A stretch of DNA of 64,000 nucleotides from Nocardioides sp. S-1144 (GTDB taxonomy: Bacteria > Actinomycetota > Actinomycetes > Propionibacteriales > Nocardioidaceae): NCBI RefSeq assembly GCF_005954645.2, contig NZ_CP040695.2, positions 3,844,001 to 3,908,000 on the forward strand. The letters run 5' to 3'. Position 1 is the stretch's first letter; each line of letters starts with the position of its first letter. The position numbers and the translations under genes are program-made. Below, piece by piece: positions 1 through 10,234 of the stretch. A model generated the notes under the pieces. The model ran no database searches, was not told where the DNA came from, and saw only the letters and a program-made list of their open reading frames with translations.

Positions 1-1088
1 GCCGTCCAGCCGTCGAGGCCCGCGGTGAGCGCGACGAGCGCCTCGCGGGCGTCGGCCACGACGGAGGTGGCCGAGAGCTTGTGGGCGTCGAAGGCCGAGA
101 CGTTGACGTTGACGAACCGCGCGCCCTCGGCGAAGACGGTGCGGGAGGCGGTGGTGAAGTCGCTGTAGCGGGTGCCGATCCCGATGACGACGTCGGCGTC
201 GTTCGCGAGCGCGTCGGCGGCCGTGGTGCCCGTGGCCCCGATCGCGCCGAGGGCCTGCGGGTGGTCGTGGGGCAGCGAGCCCTTCCCGGCCTGGGTCTCG
301 GCGACGGGGACGCCGCTCGCCTCGGCGAAGGCGCGCAGGGCGGCGTCCGCACCGCTGTAGAGCACGCCGCCGCCGGCGACCACGAGCGGACGACGCGCGC
401 CGCGGACCACGTCGAGGGCGCGCTGGAGGGCGGCCGGCTCGGGCACCGGGCGCGCCAGGTGCCAGGTGCGCTCGGCGAAGAGCTCGTCGGGCCAGTCGTG
501 CGCCTCGGCCTGCACGTCCTGCGGCAGCGCGATCGTGACGGCGCCGGTCAGGGCCGGGTCGACGAGCACGCGGGTGGCACCGAGCAGCGCCGAGGCGAGC
601 TGCTCGGGGCGGTCGACGCGGTCGAAGTAGGCCGAGACCGGACGGAACGCGTCGTTGACCGACACGTCGCCGGCGGACGGGGACTCGAGCTCCTGGAGCA
701 CCGGCTGGGCGACGCGGGTGGCGAAGGTGTCGCCCGGGAGCAGCAGCACCGGGAGCCGGTTGATCGTGGCGAGCGCGGCACCGGTGAGCATGTTGGTGGC
801 ACCGGGGCCGACGGAGGCGGTGACGGCCATCGCCGCGGTGCGGTCGCGGTGCCGGGCGTAGCCGACCGCGGCGTGCACCATCGCCTGCTCGTTGCGGCCC
901 TGGAGGTAGCGCAGCCGTCCACCGGCGACCTCGTGCTGGAGGAGGGCCTGGCCGACGCCGGCGACGTTGCCGTGGCCGAAGATGCCCCAGCAGCCGGTGA
1001 AGAACGGCGTCCGGACGCCGTCGCGCTCGACGTGCTGCGCCTCCAGGAAGCGCACGAGCGCCTGGGCGACGGTGAGTCGGGTGGTCAT
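1..1088 (-). CDS. iolD: 3D-trihydroxycyclohexane-1,2-dione acylhydrolase, IolD (3' end outside window)
   Basis: ThDP-dependent enzyme that opens the inositol-derived dione ring in cytosolic myo-inositol catabolism. About 362 N-terminal residues are present; the gene runs off base 1, so the C-terminal ThDP pyrophosphate-binding domain is not visible. The N-terminus shows FFTGCWGIFGHGNVAGVGQA and LQGRNEQAMVHAAVGYA. E67 in the latter is the expected cofactor-activating glutamate of the ThDP-enzyme Pyr domain. The middle part has the usual ThDP-fold linker sequence (RPLVVAGGGVLYSGA). The ATG at 1088 is preceded by GGGAAGGAGA and overlaps the iolB stop (ATGA), so translation is coupled to the upstream iol genes. 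The family match is strong from memory of IolD sequences. Confidence 0.93.
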   Translation of the reverse strand, partial: MTTRLTVAQALVRFLEAQHVERDGVRTPFFTGCWGIFGHGNVAGVGQALLQHEVAGGRLRYLQGRNEQAMVHAAVGYARHRDRTAAMAVTASVGPGATNMLTGAALATINRLPVLLLPGDTFATRVAQPVLQELESPSAGDVSVNDAFRPVSAYFDRVDRPEQLASALLGATRVLVDPALTGAVTIALPQDVQAEAHDWPDELFAERTWHLARPVPEPAALQRALDVVRGARRPLVVAGGGVLYSGADAALRAFAEASGVPVAETQAGKGSLPHDHPQALGAIGATGTTAADALANDADVVIGIGTRYSDFTTASRTVFAEGARFVNVNVSAFDAHKLSATSVVADAREALVALTAGLDGWT

Positions 1089-1999
1089 CGGGTCTCCTTC
1101 CCGAAGGGCAGCCGGGGGTCGATCTCCTCCTGCGCCCACGCGTCGCGGACCCAGGTGTGGGCGGGGTCGTCGCAGATCCGCCAGGCCCGCTCGGCACCGG
1201 GGCCGGCCATCACGTTGAGGTAGTACAGGTCGTAGCCGGGGGCGGCGACCGAGGGACCGTGCCAGCCGTGCGGCACCAGCACGGTGTCGCCGGTGCGCAC
1301 CTCGGTGGTCACGTCGATCTCGGCGTCCGCGTGGCCGTAGACCCGCTGGAACCCGAGGCCGGGGCCGGCGCCGTCGGGCCCGGCCGCGACCTCGAAGTAG
1401 TAGATCTCCTCCAGCCGGGTCTCGCCGCCGCCGTCCTCGACGGGGCGCTCCTCGTCGTGCTTGTGCGGCGGCCACGACGACCAGTTGCCGCCGGGCGTGA
1501 GCACCTCGCAGGCGATGACCCGGTCGGCGTCGAGCACGCCGGGCACGCCGAAGTTGTGCACCTGGCGGCTGGCCCGCCCGGCGCCGCGCAGCTCGACCGG
1601 GACGTCGGCGGCGGGCAGGTGGACCGGGTCGAGGCGCCGCTCGCAGCGGGCGGCGCAGAGCGCGAAGCGGCCGCCCGCGGCGCTGGCGACGGTGACCTCG
1701 CCGTCCCGCGGCGCGTAGACGACGTCGCTCGGGCCGGCGAAGACCGAGGCCCGCCCGGCGAGCTCGAACGTGGTGCCGTCGACGGTGACGCTCGCCGAGC
1801 CGGCCAGGGCCAGGACGACGACCTCGCTGTCGCCGGTGGCGAAGGTGTGCTCGGCGCCGGCGTCGAGGGCGAGCACCCGCAGCCCGCTGTGGCCCCACCC
1901 GGCCCGCTCGGGGTCGATGTCGAGGGCCCACGGCCCGCGGGCGGACTCGCCGTCGCGGACCACCAGGCCGAGGCCGGAGGCAGGGGCGGGGAGGCTCAC
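1085..1999 (-). CDS. iolB: 5-deoxy-glucuronate isomerase IolB
   Basis: 304-residue cupin-type isomerase that converts 5-deoxy-D-glucuronate to 2-deoxy-5-keto-D-gluconate, the step after IolD in inositol breakdown. Typical IolB motifs are seen: GNWSSWPPHKHDEE (metal-binding His/Glu), EEIYYFEV, GFQRVYG and VPHGWHGPSVAAPGYDLYYLNVMAGP. The family is about 270-310 residues long, so this is full length. The GTG start at 1999 overlaps the stop of the upstream aldolase gene (GTGA). Reading further upstream in the same frame is arginine-rich shadow sequence, which argues against a longer protein. It is the fourth gene of the coupled iol operon in transcription order. Confidence 0.93.
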   Translation of the reverse strand: MSLPAPASGLGLVVRDGESARGPWALDIDPERAGWGHSGLRVLALDAGAEHTFATGDSEVVVLALAGSASVTVDGTTFELAGRASVFAGPSDVVYAPRDGEVTVASAAGGRFALCAARCERRLDPVHLPAADVPVELRGAGRASRQVHNFGVPGVLDADRVIACEVLTPGGNWSSWPPHKHDEERPVEDGGGETRLEEIYYFEVAAGPDGAGPGLGFQRVYGHADAEIDVTTEVRTGDTVLVPHGWHGPSVAAPGYDLYYLNVMAGPGAERAWRICDDPAHTWVRDAWAQEEIDPRLPFGKETR

Positions 2000-2901
2000 A
2001 TCATCTCCACGGTCGCGTCGACGGCGGCCTCGACGTCGCCGCCGGGCGGGAAGAGCAGCGACCGGCCGACGACCATGCCGCGCACGACCGGGTTGGTCAG
2101 CGCCTTGCGCCAGCTCGCGAGCTGGGCGTCCTGGTCGGCGCCGACCTCGCCGCCGAGCAGCAGCACCGGCAGCGTGGTGGCGGCGAGCACCGGCTCCATG
2201 TCGTCGATCACCGGCAGCTTGAGCCAGGTGTGGGCCGACGTCGGCGCCAGCCCCGCGGCGACGGTCGCCGAGCGCACGACGGCCTCGGCGGTGAGCAGGT
2301 TGCGCACCCGGCCGCCGGGCCCGGCCGGCTCGCGGTAGGAGAGGAAGGGCTCGACCATCGCCATCAGGCCGCGCTCGGCCAGCTGGCCGACCGCCTGCGC
2401 GCAGGCCTCCATGGTCCGGACCGTCGCGGGGTCGTCGGGGTCGATGCGCATCAGCATCTTGCCGCCCTGGTAGCCGGCGGCGGCGATCCCCGCGGCGTCG
2501 TGACCGGTGAACCGGTCGTCCATCTCGAACACGCTGCCGGCCAGGCCGCCGCGGTTCATCGAGCCGATCACGACCTTGTCGTCGAGGGCACCGAGCAGCA
2601 GCAGGTCCTCCAGGACGTCGGAGGTGCCGAGGACGCCGTCGACACCGGGCCGGGCGAGGGCACGGACCATCCGGTCGAGCAGCTCGAGCCGGTTGCCCAT
2701 GGCGAGCGGGTCGTCGCCGGCCCGCAGCGCGCCCCGGGCCGGGTGGTCGGCGGCGATCAGCATCAGCCGCCCGGTGGGGCCGACGAGGCCCGCCGGCCTG
2801 CGCCGGGCCGCGGCGAGCGCGGCGATCCGTCCGGGGTCGCCGACCCGCGTCTCGACGATGCGTCGGACGTCGTCGGGCGTGACGCTCGTGGGGGCAGTCA
2901 T
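1996..2901 (-). CDS. DeoC/LacD-like class I aldolase of the iol operon (Cgl0158-type)
   Basis: 301-residue TIM-barrel protein. It has the features of the Cgl0158/DeoC-like aldolase family found in actinobacterial inositol operons: LIAADHPARGALRAG near residue 50, DGVLGTSDVLEDLLLLG, GYQGGKMLMRIDPDDPAT, MVEPFLSYRE, HTWLKLPVIDDMEP (candidate Schiff-base Lys) and GMVVGRSLLFPPGGDV. By position between iolC and iolB it is the likely equivalent of IolJ. That enzyme cleaves 2-deoxy-5-keto-gluconate-6-phosphate to DHAP and malonate semialdehyde. The assignment to that exact reaction is inference from context. The ATG at 2901 overlaps the iolC stop (ATGA). Confidence 0.82.
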   Translation of the reverse strand: MTAPTSVTPDDVRRIVETRVGDPGRIAALAAARRRPAGLVGPTGRLMLIAADHPARGALRAGDDPLAMGNRLELLDRMVRALARPGVDGVLGTSDVLEDLLLLGALDDKVVIGSMNRGGLAGSVFEMDDRFTGHDAAGIAAAGYQGGKMLMRIDPDDPATVRTMEACAQAVGQLAERGLMAMVEPFLSYREPAGPGGRVRNLLTAEAVVRSATVAAGLAPTSAHTWLKLPVIDDMEPVLAATTLPVLLLGGEVGADQDAQLASWRKALTNPVVRGMVVGRSLLFPPGGDVEAAVDATVEMM

Positions 2902-3905
2902 GAGAGGTACTCCGTGAGCTCGGTGAGGGTGGGCATCGCGTCGGCGCAGGAGAGCTGCCCGGCCACGTAGGAGCCGGCACCGTTCGCGAGGGTGAGGGTG
3001 TCACGGAGGCCGAGCCCCGTGAGCAGCCCGTGCACGAGGGCGCCGCCGAAGGCGTCGCCCGCGCCGAGGCCGTTGACGACGTCGACCGGGACGGGGGGGA
3101 CGACGACCTGCTCGACACGGCCGTCGGGGTGGCGGCGGCTGCCGAGCACGCCGTCGGGTCCCTGCTTGACGACGGCGAGGTCGACGCCGGCGGCGTGCAG
3201 GGCGGCCGCGGCGGCCCGCGGCTCGCTCTCGCCGACCGCGACCCGGCACTCCTCGCGGTTGCCGACCGCGACCGTGGCGTGCGGCAGCGCCCGGGCGATG
3301 GCGGCGGTGGCCTCGGCCTCGGTGTCCCAGAACATCGGGCGGTAGTCGAGGTCGAGCACGGTGGCGGCGACCCGACCGCCCGCCGGCCGGGTCGACCGGG
3401 CGGCGAGGGCGGTGAGGTGCGCGTCGCGGCTGGGCTGGCGCGACAGGCCGGTGACCGTCGTCCAGAAGACCTCGGCCGCGGCGATCGCGTCGAGGTCGAG
3501 CTCGTCGGCGTGGATCTCGAGGTCGGGGGCGGTCGGGAAGCGGTAGAAGTAGAGCGGGAAGTCGTCGGGCGGGAAGATCTCGCAGAACACGACCGGGGTG
3601 GGCAGGTGGTCGACCGCGGTGACCCAGCGGTCGTCGACGCCGAAGCCGCGGAGCGCGCGGTGCACGAACCGGCCGAACGGGTCCTCGCCGGTGCGGGTGA
3701 TGGTCGCGGCGCGGTGACCGAGGCGGGAGGCCGCGACGGCGACGTTGGTCGAGCTGCCGCCGAGGTACTTGCCGAACGACGTCACGTCCTCGAGCGGGAC
3801 GCCGACCTGCAGCGGGTAGAGGTCGACGCCGACGCGGCCCATCGTCACCAGCTCGAACGGCGTGGGGTCGGTCGTGGGGCCGGTCGTGGGATCGGGGTCG
3901 CTCAC
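2898..3905 (-). CDS. iolC: 5-dehydro-2-deoxygluconokinase IolC (PfkB family)
   Basis: 335-residue PfkB/ribokinase-type sugar kinase. It phosphorylates 2-deoxy-5-keto-D-gluconate with ATP in the cytosol. Key motifs: MGRVGVDLYPLQVGVPLEDV near residue 21, KYLGGSSTNVAVAASRLG (PfkB signature 1), FYRFPTAPDLEI and the anion-hole/base motif VNGLGAGDAFGGALVHGL near the C-terminus (Asp of GAGD is the catalytic base). The GTG start at 3905 overlaps the stop of the upstream gene. The first dozen residues are Pro/Thr-rich, so an internal start at ATG (MGRVG) is possible. The adjacent aldolase uses its product. Confidence 0.9.
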   Translation of the reverse strand: MSDPDPTTGPTTDPTPFELVTMGRVGVDLYPLQVGVPLEDVTSFGKYLGGSSTNVAVAASRLGHRAATITRTGEDPFGRFVHRALRGFGVDDRWVTAVDHLPTPVVFCEIFPPDDFPLYFYRFPTAPDLEIHADELDLDAIAAAEVFWTTVTGLSRQPSRDAHLTALAARSTRPAGGRVAATVLDLDYRPMFWDTEAEATAAIARALPHATVAVGNREECRVAVGESEPRAAAAALHAAGVDLAVVKQGPDGVLGSRRHPDGRVEQVVVPPVPVDVVNGLGAGDAFGGALVHGLLTGLGLRDTLTLANGAGSYVAGQLSCADAMPTLTELTEYLS

Positions 3906-4795
3906 GCGCGCGCCGTCCTCTCGAGCGCGGCCTCGACGTAGGCCAGGCAGCGGCGCACGTCGGCGACCGGGCCCTCGCCCTCGGGCTCGCCGCTGAGCAT
4001 CAGGTCCTGCTCGAGCACGTACCAGCCCCGGTAGCCGGCGCCCTCGAGCGCCTCGATCATCGCGAGCACGTCGACCGAGCCCTCGCCGAGCACGGTCCAC
4101 AGCCCCTCGCGGACCGCGTCGGAGAAGGTGATCTCGCCGGCCAGCACGCGGGCGGCCTGCGCGGCGTCGACGTCCTTGAGGTGCACGTGGCCGACGCGTG
4201 CGGTGTGGGCCAGGGTGATCGCGACCGGGTCGGCGCCGGCGGCGACGAGGTGGCCGGTGTCGACGCAGAGCCCGATGTGCGAGCCGTCGAGCACCCGCTG
4301 CACGTCGTCGGCGTCCTCGACCATCGTGCCCATGTGGGGGTGCACGACGGCGACGACGCCACGCGCCTCGGCGTGGTCGGCGAGGCGGTCGAGGTTGGCG
4401 AGCAGGGTCTTCCACTGCACGTCGTCGAGGACTGGGCGGGCGTCGTAGCCGTCCCGGCCGGTGGTCGCGGCCAGCACCACGGTCGAGGCGCCGGCGGCCA
4501 GGCAGGCGTCGATGAAGGCGTCGACCTCGGGCAGCGGGTCGTGGCCGACGTCGTGGAGCAGCACCGGCACGAACCCACCGACCGCCTGCAGCCCGAAGCC
4601 CCCGAGGACGGCGGCCCTGGCCTGCGGCTCGTCGGGGAGGAACCCGTCGGGCCCGAACTCCGTGGCGCCCAGTCCCAGCTCGCGCATCTCCGACAGGACG
4701 CGGTCGGCGGGCAGCTGCAGGCCCCAGCCGGGCACCTCGCAGACGCCCCAGGAGATCGGGGCTCCGGCGATGCGGGAGGCGGGGCTGAGGGACAT
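3902..4795 (-). CDS. Inosose dehydratase/isomerase-type TIM-barrel protein (IolE/IolI family)
   Basis: 297-residue sugar-phosphate isomerase/epimerase-fold protein (AP endonuclease 2 superfamily), first gene of the iol operon. It begins RIAGAPISWGVCEVPGWG, then shows EFGPDGFLP, VVHPHMGTMVED, GLCVDTGHLVAAG, VGHVHLKDVD and YRGWYVLEQDLM. The His/Asp/Glu residues in these strands form the usual metal site. IolE (2-keto-myo-inositol dehydratase), IolI (inosose isomerase) and IolH-type proteins share this fold and I cannot separate them by eye. With no other candidate upstream, a role at the inosose stage is the best guess. I chose ATG 4795 because AGAAGG lies just upstream; longer in-frame starts run through the operator region. 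Confidence 0.85.
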   Translation of the reverse strand: MSLSPASRIAGAPISWGVCEVPGWGLQLPADRVLSEMRELGLGATEFGPDGFLPDEPQARAAVLGGFGLQAVGGFVPVLLHDVGHDPLPEVDAFIDACLAAGASTVVLAATTGRDGYDARPVLDDVQWKTLLANLDRLADHAEARGVVAVVHPHMGTMVEDADDVQRVLDGSHIGLCVDTGHLVAAGADPVAITLAHTARVGHVHLKDVDAAQAARVLAGEITFSDAVREGLWTVLGEGSVDVLAMIEALEGAGYRGWYVLEQDLMLSGEPEGEGPVADVRRCLAYVEAALERTARA

Positions 4796-4832
4796 GCGGG
4801 ACCTTCTCTCGGAGATGCCAAGCGGCGCGGTT

Positions 4833-4920
4833 TGTCGTGACATATGCTCGACCCAGCCGAGTGTGTCGACAGTCACACCACGCTGTCAAGCGTTTGTCCT
4901 GACATTAAATTGTCCTGACC
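4833..4920. promoter_or_regulatory. Divergent iol/gntR control region with repeated TGTCnTGACA operators
   Basis: The 146-bp gap between the divergent iol operon and the gntR gene carries three near-identical boxes: TGTCGTGACA (4833-4842), TGTCCTGACA (4895-4904) and TGTCCTGACC (4911-4920). A perfect TGTCGACA palindrome lies at 4864-4871. On the minus strand a consensus -35 TTGACA lies at 4889-4884, between the boxes, with a weak -10 (CACACT) 18 bp on. The layout suggests repression of both promoters by the neighbouring GntR protein until an inositol-pathway inducer binds. Boxes and -35 are seen directly; the regulator assignment is inferred. Confidence 0.6.
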
Positions 4921-4929
4921 TGGAGGGGT

Positions 4930-4935
4930 TACGAT
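4930..4935 (+). promoter_or_regulatory. Candidate leaderless -10 box of the gntR gene
   Basis: TACGAT is followed by exactly six bases and then the gntR ATG at 4942, the geometry of a leaderless actinobacterial transcript. No Shine-Dalgarno sequence lies at normal spacing. The third TGTCCTGACC box (4911-4920) sits where a repressor would block this promoter. Confidence 0.45.
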
Positions 4936-4941
4936 CCGCCC

Positions 4942-5682
4942 ATGCCCGGCCGCCCCGCGATCACCCTCGACCGCTCCAGCCCGATCCCGTTGTACTTCCA
5001 GGTGGCCGAGCAGTTCGAGGAGGCGATCCTCTCCGGCACGATCGCGCCGGGCGACCGGATCGACAACGAGGTCGACCTCGCCCGCGACCTCGGCCTGTCC
5101 CGGCCGACGATGCGCCAGGCGATCCAGACCCTCGTCGACAAGGGGATGCTCGTGCGCAAGCGCGGCGTGGGCACCCAGGTCGTGCACGGCAAGGTCCGCC
5201 GCTCGGTCGAGCTGACCAGCCTCTACGACGACCTCACCCGCGCCGGCCAGGAGCCGCGCACCGAGATCCTGCACCTGCGCCGCTCCCCCGCCGACGAGGA
5301 GACCGCCCAGGAGCTCCAGGTCGCCGAGGGCGCCGAGGTCTGGTCGCTGGAGCGGCTGCGCTTCGTCGGCGACGAGCCCCTCGCGCTGATGTGCAACTAC
5401 CTCCCGATCGGCCTGGTCGACCTCGACGGCGCCGACCTGGAGCACGACGGCCTCTACGCGACGCTGCGCCGCTCGGGGATCCTCATCCGGGTCGCGCGGC
5501 AGCGCATCGGGTGCCGGCGCGCCACCACCGCGGAGGCCACCCGGCTCGGCGAGCGCCGCGGCTCCCCGCTGCTGACCATGCAGCGCACGGCCTACGACGA
5601 CGCCGGCCAGGCCGTCGAGTTCGGCCGGCACGCCTACCGGCCCGAGCTCTACTCGTTCGACCTGACGCTCGTCGAGCGCTGA
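4942..5682 (+). CDS. GntR family transcriptional regulator, HutC subfamily
   Basis: 246-residue cytosolic repressor-type protein. The N-terminal winged helix (about residues 10-80) shows IPLYFQVAEQFEEAILSGTI, RIDNEVDLARDLGLSRPTMRQ and GMLVRKRGVGTQV. The C-terminal effector domain (about 95-240) is UTRA-like, with RFVGDEPLALMCNYLP and the terminal YRPELYSFDLTL typical of HutC-type regulators. It is transcribed divergently from the inositol operon, and the shared gap holds repeated TGTCnTGACA boxes, so it probably controls iol expression and its own. The ligand is unknown; an inositol-pathway intermediate is the reasonable guess. Confidence 0.9.
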   Translation: MPGRPAITLDRSSPIPLYFQVAEQFEEAILSGTIAPGDRIDNEVDLARDLGLSRPTMRQAIQTLVDKGMLVRKRGVGTQVVHGKVRRSVELTSLYDDLTRAGQEPRTEILHLRRSPADEETAQELQVAEGAEVWSLERLRFVGDEPLALMCNYLPIGLVDLDGADLEHDGLYATLRRSGILIRVARQRIGCRRATTAEATRLGERRGSPLLTMQRTAYDDAGQAVEFGRHAYRPELYSFDLTLVER

Positions 5683-5805
5683 GCGCGGCGACGCCCCTGG
5701 CGTCGTCCGCGCCGGGCGTACCGGCTTTCCACACTGTTTGCTGTAAGTTTATCTCCTCACTCGTATATGGGACTTCCCCCGTGCCCCGCGACCCAGGAGT
5801 CACCG

Positions 5806-6774
5806 ATGACCAGCACCCTCGAGCACCGCGACCTCGCCCCGACCCGCCCGGCCACCCGCGCGACCTCCGCCCCCGGCGTCGAGGTGCACCAGCTCGGCGC
5901 GCGGATCGGCGCCCGCATCGACGGCGTCCGCCTCGGGGGCGACCTCGACGCCGGCACCGTGGCCGAGGTCCGGGCGGCGCTGCTGCGGCACAAGGTCGTC
6001 TTCTTCCGCGGCCAGGACCACCTCGACGACGACAGCCACCAGGCCTTCGCCGAGCGGATGGGCCCGCTCACCACCGCGCACCCGACGGTCAACACCGGGA
6101 GCAAGCGGATCTTCAAGGTCACCGCCGACAAGGGCATGGCCGCGAACGCCTGGCACACCGACGTCACCTTCGTCGACCGGGTGCCGGCGATCAGCGTGCT
6201 GCGCGCGATCCACCTCCCGCCGTACGGCGGCAACACGGTCTGGGCCAACACGGTCGCGGCCTACGAGGCGCTCACGCCGTCGCTCCGGGCCCTGGTCGAG
6301 GACCTGTGGGCGGTGCACACCAACAGCTACGACTACGCCCAGCGCGACGAGGAGTCCGAGGAGCCGGACGCCAACTACAGCCGCGCCGACTTCGCCGCCC
6401 AGCTCTTCGAGACCGAGCACCCCGTCGTGCGCGTGCACCCCGAGACCGGCGAGCGCTCGCTGACGCTCGGCCACTTCGTCAAGCACTTCACCGGCCTGAA
6501 CTCCGCCGAGTCGACCGCCATCTTCACGCTGCTGCAGAACCGGATCACCAAGCTCGAGAACACCCTGCGCTGGGTCTGGCAGCCCGGGGACGTCGCCATG
6601 TGGGACAACCGCGCCACCCAGCACTACGCCGTCGCCGACTTCGGCACGCAGTACCGCGAGATGCGCCGGATCACCGTCGCCGGCGACGTCCCGGTCAGCA
6701 TCGGCGGCGAGCGCAGCCGGGTGCTGCGCGGCGACGCCGAGGCCTACTCGCGCCTCGACGAGCTCATCTCCTGA
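5806..6774 (+). CDS. TauD/TfdA family Fe(II)/2-oxoglutarate dioxygenase
   Basis: 322-residue non-haem iron dioxygenase. It uses 2-oxoglutarate and oxygen to hydroxylate a substrate; in relatives this releases sulfite or sulfate from taurine or alkyl sulfates, but the substrate here cannot be read off. The metal triad is visible: H117-x-D119 in NAWHTDVTF and H273 in DNRATQHYAV. R284/R288 in YREMRRITV would bind the 2-oxoglutarate carboxylate. VVFFRGQ near residue 65 is also typical. The ATG at 5806 has CAGGAG upstream and is preferred to the upstream in-frame start. Upstream, 5725-5768 is unusually AT-rich (GCTGTAAGTTTATC...CGTATATGG) and probably holds the promoter. It converges on ppsA with a 30-bp gap that can form an imperfect GC hairpin. 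Confidence 0.9.
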   Translation: MTSTLEHRDLAPTRPATRATSAPGVEVHQLGARIGARIDGVRLGGDLDAGTVAEVRAALLRHKVVFFRGQDHLDDDSHQAFAERMGPLTTAHPTVNTGSKRIFKVTADKGMAANAWHTDVTFVDRVPAISVLRAIHLPPYGGNTVWANTVAAYEALTPSLRALVEDLWAVHTNSYDYAQRDEESEEPDANYSRADFAAQLFETEHPVVRVHPETGERSLTLGHFVKHFTGLNSAESTAIFTLLQNRITKLENTLRWVWQPGDVAMWDNRATQHYAVADFGTQYREMRRITVAGDVPVSIGGERSRVLRGDAEAYSRLDELIS

Positions 6775-6804
6775 CCGGTCCGCGGCCCGGGCGGCCCGCG
6801 CCGC

Positions 6805-9266
<2,462 letters not shown>

Positions 9267-9270
<4 letters not shown>

Positions 9271-10154
9271 GAGGTGCCTCCTGGTGTCCGCGTCGCCCGG
9301 GCCGCCTGTCGGCTCGGGACACCGCCGTTCTTCTTGAGGGTCTGCAGGATCAGCGCCGCCATCTCCTCGACCGACTTCGTCGAGGAGTCGATCGCCGGGA
9401 CGCGGTGGGCCGCGAAGAGGTCCTTGGCGCGGCGCAGCTCCCACCGGCACTGCGAGGGCTCGGCGTACCTCGAGCCGGGACGTCGCTCGTTGCGGACCCG
9501 GCTGAGCCGGTCGACGGTGGTGAGGATGCCGAAGCACCGGTCGGCGTGGTCGCGGACCGGCTGCGGCAGGCGGGTGTCCTCGAGGTCCTCCTCGACGAGC
9601 GGGTAGTTGGCGACGAAGAGCCCGTGCTGCAGCGCGAGGTACATGCTGGTCGGCGTCTTGCCGCAGCGCGACGGCGCCAGCAGGATCACGTCGGCCCGGT
9701 CGAGGGCGCGCACGCTCTGCCCGTCGTCGTGCTCGATGGTGAACTCCACGGCGGCCATCCGGGTGTTGTAGCGCTTGATGTCGCCGACGCCGTGCAGCCG
9801 GGCGACCTCACGGACGCCGCGCTGGCCCAGGATGCCCTCGACCCGCTCCATGTGCATGTCGAAGAAGTCGACGATCGGCGCGCGGGTGCGGGCCAGCTCG
9901 GCCCGGATCGCGTCCTCGGCCGCGGTGGTGAACGCCAGCGGTGCCACCGGTCCGTCCATCGCGGCGTCGAGCATGGCCACGACCTCGCGGGCCCGCTCCA
10001 GCGTCGTGATGAACGGGATGGTGGTCCGCTCGAAGACGAGGTCGGGGAACTGCAGCAGCAGCGCGTTGCCCATCGTCTCGGCGCTGATCCCGGTCGAGTC
10101 GGACAGGAAGAACACCGGGACGACGCCCGCTCCGGCACCGGACTCGCTCACCAT
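9267..10154 (-). CDS. ppsR: PEP synthase regulatory protein (kinase/pyrophosphorylase, DUF299)
   Basis: 295-residue bifunctional regulator. The family uses ADP to phosphorylate, and phosphate to dephosphorylate, the Thr next to the catalytic His of PEP synthase. The start shows VFFLSDSTGISAETMGNALL, the family signature. A P-loop-like LAPSRCGKTPTSMYLA lies at residues 159-174, followed by FVANYPLV. Its target is the gene directly downstream with a 4-base overlap, and the target site GGRTCH is present there. The ATG at 10154 gives a normal N-terminus; a GTG at 10172 would add six residues. Neither start has a strong Shine-Dalgarno sequence. Confidence 0.92.
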
Positions 10155-10234
10155 GGGCCCACTCTGCTGCACGCGGGGTCGAAGCGCGATCCCCTCCGCC
10201 CCACCGATCCGTCAGCGGTCCGCCGACCGGTCCG

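Noticed and set aside
81..1223. Plus-strand 380-codon ORF opposite iolD
   Set aside because: Gly/Arg/Val-rich antisense shadow of the recognised iolD and iolB genes. The same applies to most long opposite-strand frames here.
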